From contig CANNEA010000004.1 of NCBI GenBank assembly GCA_947503525.1, positions 434,001 to 498,000 on the forward strand: DNA of 64,000 nucleotides. The letters are read 5' to 3'. A model generated the notes under the pieces. The model did no database searches and was not told where the DNA came from. It worked only from the letters and a program-made list of their open reading frames with translations. Both the position numbers and the translations under genes were made by a program. Below, piece by piece: positions 58,317 through 64,000 of the stretch. The stretch comes from an uncultured Carboxylicivirga sp. (GTDB taxonomy: Bacteria; Bacteroidota; Bacteroidia; Bacteroidales; Marinilabiliaceae). The stretch's first letter is position 1; each line of letters starts with the position of its first letter.

Positions 58317-61300
58317 TTAGTCTTTATTCTCTTCTTTATCTTCCTTTTTATTTCCTTTTCCACTAATCTTAAGCCAATAACTGTGCATCAGATCTTTTAG
58401 TGAATCAAACTCCTCCTCAAACGAAATACCTACCCCTTGCCGTGTCGGCGATTCGGTATATATTACATCATTATTGGTATGTGTATAAGCTTTCCCTCGT
58501 AAACTACCGGACTTATTTAACTTCACTTCAACATCAAAATCACCAATTAAATTACTGGTCCGGGTATCATCTTGCCCATAGCCAACATTTCCGTTTATGG
58601 AAACACGATTATTAAACACCTGTGTTGATAATGCAACCTCAACCTCATTACTGGTCACCCCTTCATCTCCAGGCCTATAACTCACACCTATGTCAAAATC
58701 ATTACTTATCTGTGATAACCAGTGACTTAATTGATTAGATAAAACTTCAGTAGTTGTTACCAAGGCCGCGTTATTTCCTGTCGTTCTGTTTCCTGCCCCA
58801 CTATTGGTTAAACTTTCATCGGTATAAAATCGATTAAGTATTAGAAGAGATAAGACTTGCCTGTTTAAGTCTTCCTCAGTATTGATGTAGGCATCAATAA
58901 CATCCTGATTATTATTTTGATCAGAAGGTGTTTCGATATCAAACTTAATTGCAGGTTTCATCAATCTGTCAGTTAACAGCAGATTACAATGTACAGGAAT
59001 TCTCCGGTTATATTCCTGCAATAATTGTTCATCCGTAACATTTGAACGCACCAAATCATACAAAGAAGTCTTCAGTTTATAGGTGGCATTCAAATCAATG
59101 TTAGCATCATATGGATTTCCATCCCATCTGATACTACTACCAGGATTAATTATAAATCGCTTATTAATTACATTTTGAAGCGTAAACATATAATCCCCTT
59201 CATCAAAACTAAAATCGCCAAAGAAATTTATCCCTCCCTCTTTATCCATGCGAATCTGAATGTTTCCATTTCCACTTCCTTTGAGAATATCTCCAATTTT
59301 AGAATCAAATATCACCTGTGTTTTTGCCTCCGGTGTAATATCCAAATCCATTGAGATGGTCATACCGGCTAAATCAGCTAAGAAATCATCCACAACTTCA
59401 GTTTCTTCACCATCGACTTCATCCTGATTGTGAGAAACAAATCGAATAAAGTCCGTTTCTTCCGCACTTCCTTCACTCCGAAGTGGGATGTAAAAATTGG
59501 TATTCTCCTTGGTCTCTGCGGCAATATCAATATATAAATCTTTGGTAGTACCGGTAATCAACATATTGCCATTCGAATGAACTGTTCCGTAATACAAAGG
59601 ATTATCAGAATACTTAGTATCCAAAACCAACATGTTATCCGTAATGAGAATAAGATTATAACTCATACTTCTAAAGCCGGTGTGAGTTATTGTTCCATCA
59701 AATGATCCTTTTTGTCCATAGCGATCATGTAAACTTAATGACATGAAGTCAATACCATTTGGCGTGAATAGAATAGAATCGGAAATTGAGTAGGTTGTTT
59801 TTAATAAACCTACATCGAAAAAGGCCTTATTAATATTTACACCACCGACTAACTCAGGAGCTGTAAGCTGACCTTTGATGGCAAGTTTTCCAGAAGCTGT
59901 TCCGGACAAATTCTGCATTATTTTACTGAGGTAAAGGTTAAGAAATCCGATTTCCAGACTATCTAATTTATAGTTTAAATCAAGCTCAAGAGTTTCCATA
60001 TTTAAAGAACCTCCTCCATTAAGAGGTTCAGAATCACCCTTTTTTACCTTAGAATTTAAAGCTATCAGGTTTTGATCCGGCAGATAATTTGTGGATAAAT
60101 ACAAATCTCCAATTTCATCGTCATTAAATTCAAAACCTTTCACGTCTATATCACTCGATACAATTGGAGTTCGGTAAAGGTCAGCAACATTAAGGGTACC
60201 GTTAAGCAATCCTGATACACTAAGTTCTTTTAGTGAACGATACTCAACAATATCTTGTAATCGAATATTCTGAAAATGAACCATCATACCATCACTGGCT
60301 TGTTTATGGATAAATCCATTTATACCCAACTCTTGATTTTTATGATGAATTCGAAAGTTTTTCATAGAAAAACCCATTGGATGATAGTTTAATGTTGTTG
60401 ATTGAATTTCCCATAAACTATCACGGACCATTATATAGGAAGGATCCAGGTTGATAGAAGCATACAATCCATTTTCATTACTTCTGATGTGAGTTTTGGT
60501 ATGAATGGATCCGCTATTATTGTATTCATTCCAATTGTTCCAATACGCATTAAAAACTATAGTATCCTTATAAAACTGATGATGCAAAGAGAAATTCTGT
60601 AAGGTTGTGAACTCACCCAACTCCATTTCTTTAAACCTGGTGACTAATGTCAGCTTATCATCATCACCCGATGCAATTTGCATCTCCGGATCCAGTGCGC
60701 GAATCCCTTTATAACGCAACTCAGCCAATTCAATATTAAGGTCTGTTGTATTATTCAGGCTATTGTACTTACCAAGGAGAAGACCTTTATCAGACACATA
60801 AACATCAGGTTCAAGCAGTTGAACAAGATCACTAATCTTTTTAAATCTGCATGAGAACGTAAAGTTATTCTCATATTGATCAATATCCTTCTGTGGCAAC
60901 ACCAATTCCAAGGCAGGCAAATATTGTTGGACTTTTTTAGTTAGCACCTGACGGAGGTGAGTAAAATTATAGGTACCTATTAAATCCCCCTCTAAGACAT
61001 CAGATTGTAAAACCAAATGTTTTTGATCTCCATCCCTAACTGAAACCAATAACAATGAATCCATAATCACATCATTGTCTGGCGAATAGAATGTGGCATC
61101 CTTAATTTTTACATAACCGATTATGTCATTTAAATCTTTGCCGGTAAAATCGGTCTCAAGACTCAAAGACAGGTTATTATCCGGAATTTGTGGCATTAAA
61201 TTTAGCTTATCAAGCTTGACATCACGTAGGGTGGCATTAAAATTAAAATTTGGTAGTTCAGTTGATAAATCAATCTTTCCTTTAAATGCCATCTTTCCAT

Positions 61301-62735
61301 TGGGATCATTTAAGGCAAACCAACCATCAAATTTATTATTACTAAATAAACCATTTAAATTAATATTGGTATAATCATATTCATTAAAGGATAAGGTATC
61401 TATCACTCCATCCAGATAGGCATAAAATGAGTCACTTGATTTACGATTACCTCTAATGGTCACAGACATGCTTAAATTATCCAGTCTGTTTTCAGCCCCT
61501 ACAAGCTCACCAATGTCAAAGCCTGCAGTATTAAGATTACCGGCAAAAACAAGTCCTTCCTTTTCATTATACTTGAGACCAATATCTGTTTTAATCGAAC
61601 CCATCGATGTATTGAATTGTCCAAATGCTACTATATCAGTTAAGAAACCCGTAAAATTACCTTTATAGGTAATTTTGTCCAGATGTTCTAAGGCTTTAGG
61701 CAGCTTTAAGGCATTTCCTTTTCCGTAAGAAAGAATATTCTGCAAATCCGCAGGAGATGTAATGAGTTGTTTAACATTTAAATATAGAAATGTTTGATCT
61801 ACATCAGGTAAACCATTAAGGTCAAAGCTGGTTGAAATACTGGATTCCGATCCAAAATCAAACCTTACATTTCTCCCTTTAATATTATCTATACTGCCAT
61901 ATAATGAACCGGACAGGTTAAAAGGAACATTACTAAAGTTTTTAAGATCGACAAAACGCCTTAGGTCTTGGTGAGAAATATAAGATGGATTTAAGCCTAA
62001 ATAAAAATGCTTTATCTTTTGTAATCCTGTTTCACCCGCATTTAAATCCAAATTTAAACTATCTAAACTTAACCTAGAGAAATAGGTATTTAATTTTAAC
62101 TCCCTAAGACTAATCTCACTTTGTCCAATATTAGCCTTACATGATGCTCCTTCGATTTCAAAACCAGACGCTTCAGATAAACTAAGTGTATTCAGGTTGA
62201 AAGAGACCGTACTATCCACCTTAATATCGTTAAGGGAGAACTCTACTTTCTTAGCACTGAATTCATCATGGATAGTTGAACTAGTATTTTTAAAACGTAA
62301 ATCTCCGTTCTGAAAGTGAATGGCTCTGACACTCATTAGCCATTTTTCTTTAATTACGCTATCTCCATGAGTAAATGCATTGAGTAAAAAAGAATAATTA
62401 TAGACTGAATCCCCTTTGTTAATGTTGACAATTGGCTTTTGAACAAGTAAATTGTTGAGATAAAGTCGTTTCTCATTTATAAAAATAGAATCTAAGCGGG
62501 CGCTTAATCTTTGAACAAAAACAAGAGTGTCCTTTTCTTCGTCCTTAACAAGTACATCATTAAGTACGATATTTTTGAATGGCTTAAAATAAACCCGACC
62601 TACGGAAATTTCGGTGTCAAATTCTTCCGAAAGTTGATTGGCAAAATATGCCACAACTTTGGTTTGAACAACCGGGATCAAAACTAAGGTGTACAATATC
62701 ACTAGCAGTGCAAAAAATGCCGCTAGAGCGTACAA
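58317..62735 (-). CDS. tamB: translocation and assembly module protein TamB
   Basis: 1472 residues. One N-terminal membrane anchor (residues 2-22), then a very long run of beta-strand repeats (AsmA/DUF748-like, e.g. VVAYFANQLSEEFDTEISVG and GRVYFKPFKNIVLNDVLV) typical of bridge proteins that carry phospholipid between membranes. The C-terminal 400 residues are the TamB domain (DUF490): DFLADLAGMTISMDLDITPE, FGDFSFDEGDYMFTLQNVIN and NPYDANIDLNATYKLKTSLY. Only a TTG at 62735 is available as start in frame, since a stop lies close upstream. The motor operon follows 81 bases later, and tsaD diverges upstream. Confidence 0.92.
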   Translation of the reverse strand: MYALAAFFALLVILYTLVLIPVVQTKVVAYFANQLSEEFDTEISVGRVYFKPFKNIVLNDVLVKDEEKDTLVFVQRLSARLDSIFINEKRLYLNNLLVQKPIVNINKGDSVYNYSFLLNAFTHGDSVIKEKWLMSVRAIHFQNGDLRFKNTSSTIHDEFSAKKVEFSLNDIKVDSTVSFNLNTLSLSEASGFEIEGASCKANIGQSEISLRELKLNTYFSRLSLDSLNLDLNAGETGLQKIKHFYLGLNPSYISHQDLRRFVDLKNFSNVPFNLSGSLYGSIDNIKGRNVRFDFGSESSISTSFDLNGLPDVDQTFLYLNVKQLITSPADLQNILSYGKGNALKLPKALEHLDKITYKGNFTGFLTDIVAFGQFNTSMGSIKTDIGLKYNEKEGLVFAGNLNTAGFDIGELVGAENRLDNLSMSVTIRGNRKSSDSFYAYLDGVIDTLSFNEYDYTNINLNGLFSNNKFDGWFALNDPNGKMAFKGKIDLSTELPNFNFNATLRDVKLDKLNLMPQIPDNNLSLSLETDFTGKDLNDIIGYVKIKDATFYSPDNDVIMDSLLLVSVRDGDQKHLVLQSDVLEGDLIGTYNFTHLRQVLTKKVQQYLPALELVLPQKDIDQYENNFTFSCRFKKISDLVQLLEPDVYVSDKGLLLGKYNSLNNTTDLNIELAELRYKGIRALDPEMQIASGDDDKLTLVTRFKEMELGEFTTLQNFSLHHQFYKDTIVFNAYWNNWNEYNNSGSIHTKTHIRSNENGLYASINLDPSYIMVRDSLWEIQSTTLNYHPMGFSMKNFRIHHKNQELGINGFIHKQASDGMMVHFQNIRLQDIVEYRSLKELSVSGLLNGTLNVADLYRTPIVSSDIDVKGFEFNDDEIGDLYLSTNYLPDQNLIALNSKVKKGDSEPLNGGGSLNMETLELDLNYKLDSLEIGFLNLYLSKIMQNLSGTASGKLAIKGQLTAPELVGGVNINKAFFDVGLLKTTYSISDSILFTPNGIDFMSLSLHDRYGQKGSFDGTITHTGFRSMSYNLILITDNMLVLDTKYSDNPLYYGTVHSNGNMLITGTTKDLYIDIAAETKENTNFYIPLRSEGSAEETDFIRFVSHNQDEVDGEETEVVDDFLADLAGMTISMDLDITPEAKTQVIFDSKIGDILKGSGNGNIQIRMDKEGGINFFGDFSFDEGDYMFTLQNVINKRFIINPGSSIRWDGNPYDANIDLNATYKLKTSLYDLVRSNVTDEQLLQEYNRRIPVHCNLLLTDRLMKPAIKFDIETPSDQNNNQDVIDAYINTEEDLNRQVLSLLILNRFYTDESLTNSGAGNRTTGNNAALVTTTEVLSNQLSHWLSQISNDFDIGVSYRPGDEGVTSNEVEVALSTQVFNNRVSINGNVGYGQDDTRTSNLIGDFDVEVKLNKSGSLRGKAYTHTNNDVIYTESPTRQGVGISFEEEFDSLKDLMHSYWLKISGKGNKKEDKEENKD

Positions 62736-62780
62736 TACTATTTTGATATTTTTTTTTATATTTTTGACCCGTTTTTATAA

Positions 62781-62806
62781 CCCACCAAAATTAACAAAAA
62801 GGTGGG
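62781..62806 (-). promoter_or_regulatory. tamB promoter inside an inverted repeat
   Basis: The minus strand has TAATTTTG (62793-62786), a perfect TAnnTTTG. It is bracketed by CCCACC (62781-62786) and GGTGGG (62801-62806), a 6-bp inverted repeat. The predicted tamB leader is about 45 bases long. The repeat could be an operator that blocks the promoter, or chance. Confidence 0.5.
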
Positions 62807-62846
62807 AATATTAAGAGCTTGAAGGCTAATTCTATTGATAGAGATT

Positions 62847-63866
62847 ATGGGTACGATTATTTTAGGAATAGAATCATCATGTGATGATACCTCCGCTGCA
62901 GTTTTTAATGATGAAGTTATACTATCTAATTGCGTTGCAAATCAACATGTTCATGAGGCATATGGAGGCGTAGTACCTGAACTTGCTTCGCGTGCTCATC
63001 AACAAAATATTATTCCGGTAGTTGAAAAGGCAATTAATGATGCAGGCATAGACAAATCTGAAATAAATGCTGTGGCATTTACCAGAGGCCCTGGATTAAT
63101 GGGTTCATTATTGGTTGGTACATCTTTTGCAAAAGGTTTTGCTTTGGCTAATGAATTACCCTTAATTGAAGTTAACCATTTGCATGCACATGTTTTAGCT
63201 CACTTTATCAAAGAAGATGTGGACGATCAGGATCAACCTGAATTTCCTTTCCTATGTCTACTTGTCTCAGGTGGAAACAGCCAAATTATTAAAGTTAAAA
63301 GTCATCTTGAAATGGAGATAATTGGGCAAACCATTGATGATGCTGCCGGCGAAGCCTTTGATAAATGCGCTAAGGTTATGGGCTTACCATATCCCGGAGG
63401 ACCTCTAATTGATAAACTTGCTACTGAAGGTAACGAAGATGCCTTTACATTTAGTAAACCTCGGATTGCTGAATACAACTATAGTTTCAGTGGACTCAAA
63501 ACCTCGTTTTTATATTTTCTTCGTGATCAATTAAAGATAAACCCAAATTTCATAGAAGAAAATAAAGTAGACATATGTGCATCTCTGCAGAAGACAATTA
63601 TTGACATTTTAATGGACAAATTAGTAACGGCTGCTAAAGATACTGGCATTAAGCAAATTGCTCTTGCGGGAGGCGTTTCAGCTAATTCGGGTTTAAGACA
63701 GCGACTCAATGATTTAGGAAAATTAAATAATTGGGTAACTTATATACCAAAGTTCTCGTACACAACCGACAATGCGGCAATGATAGCTATCAACGGATAC
63801 TATAAATTTCTAAAAAACGAGTTTGTGGGTCAGGAAACTACACCATTTGCTCGATTAGAATTTTAA
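62847..63866 (+). CDS. tsaD: tRNA threonylcarbamoyladenosine transferase TsaD
   Basis: 339 residues from the ATG at 62847; a TTG four codons up is the alternative. Begins TIILGIESSCDDTSAAVF, with the iron/zinc ligands in NHLHAHVLAH (His111, His115), GGVVPELASRAH, SGGNSQIIKV, then LALAGGVSANSGLRQRL-type closing segment. With TsaB and TsaE it places the t6A37 modification on ANN-decoding tRNAs. Normal length, complete. Diverges from tamB. Confidence 0.98.
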   Translation: MGTIILGIESSCDDTSAAVFNDEVILSNCVANQHVHEAYGGVVPELASRAHQQNIIPVVEKAINDAGIDKSEINAVAFTRGPGLMGSLLVGTSFAKGFALANELPLIEVNHLHAHVLAHFIKEDVDDQDQPEFPFLCLLVSGGNSQIIKVKSHLEMEIIGQTIDDAAGEAFDKCAKVMGLPYPGGPLIDKLATEGNEDAFTFSKPRIAEYNYSFSGLKTSFLYFLRDQLKINPNFIEENKVDICASLQKTIIDILMDKLVTAAKDTGIKQIALAGGVSANSGLRQRLNDLGKLNNWVTYIPKFSYTTDNAAMIAINGYYKFLKNEFVGQETTPFARLEF

Positions 63867-63967
63867 TAATTGAACAAAAATGAAGGTTGTTTAAATGCTA
63901 AATTCGAATATTTATCAAATTAAACCTAAGTTTTAGCCTTATGTCAAGGCATATATTCGTTTTTTTA

Positions 63968-63975
63968 TATTTTTG
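63968..63975 (+). promoter_or_regulatory. Bacteroidota -7 promoter element at the right edge
   Basis: TATTTTTG followed by CAGCAG fits TAnnTTTG and suggests a rightward gene just past position 64000. The last 130 bases of the window hold no coding sequence. Confidence 0.45.
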
Positions 63976-64000
63976 CAGCAGAATTATTTAATTAGTGGGG

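Noticed and set aside
1-64000. CRISPR array, prophage, insertion sequence or integrative element
   Set aside because: No repeat-spacer pattern, integrase, transposase, capsid or conjugation gene was found anywhere in the window.

Overview
The window is low-GC DNA from a member of the Bacteroidota, most likely a free-living Bacteroidia of the Marinilabiliales type; that family-level guess is weak. The evidence is three long TonB-dependent receptors, two of them with a clear carboxypeptidase-like N-terminal domain, Bacteroidota-style promoter elements (TAnnTTTG) in place of -10/-35 boxes, few Shine-Dalgarno sites, an ExbB-ExbD-ExbD-TonB operon, a Bacteroidota-type TamB, a GH92 glycosidase and DUF4395/DUF6599 proteins. 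No insertion sequence, prophage, CRISPR array or rRNA was seen. I count 45 protein genes (one cut by the left edge), one broken gene and three tRNAs.

Layout. 1-8.9 kb: edge fragment of an old-yellow-enzyme-type reductase, a MetA-like outer-membrane protein, an M48 protease, an AI-2E-family permease and several envelope proteins. 9.0-20.8 kb: the most distinctive part, with a leftward operon (DUF1295 reductase-like membrane protein, MMPL/RND exporter, LolA-like carrier), a rightward set (sulfotransferase, START-domain protein, small lipoprotein), a large TonB receptor, and a rightward pair (3-beta-HSD-like SDR plus a second steroid-5-alpha-reductase-like membrane protein). Together these look like a pathway that makes, modifies or moves a hydrophobic, possibly sterol/terpenoid-like lipid. 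20.9-21.3 kb: a GRAM-like gene broken by an in-frame stop.

22-29.4 kb: housekeeping genes: HU, two identical tRNA-Pro genes with tRNA-Ser, the floA-nfeD-clpS group, a TPR/PD40 envelope protein, a Bcp peroxiredoxin and recA. 29.8-46.6 kb: GH92 glycosidase, small membrane proteins, metallophosphoesterase, two TonB receptors, a DEAD-box helicase behind a long leader, a Tat/Fe-S aldo-keto reductase with a DUF6599 partner, and an S9 peptidase. 46.8-52.6 kb: two paralogous CLC-CBS chloride transporters separated by a Dus enzyme and a NUMOD4/HNH-HTH protein. 52.6-64 kb: DUF2752/TM2 membrane proteins, glyA, a TauE/SafE permease flanked by heptamer repeats, the TonB energy-transduction operon downstream of tamB, and tsaD divergent from tamB.

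Functional calls are from motif recognition by eye. The substrate of the 9-21 kb island is inference. Several start codons were moved from TTG/GTG extensions to an internal ATG, and the reason is given in each entry.
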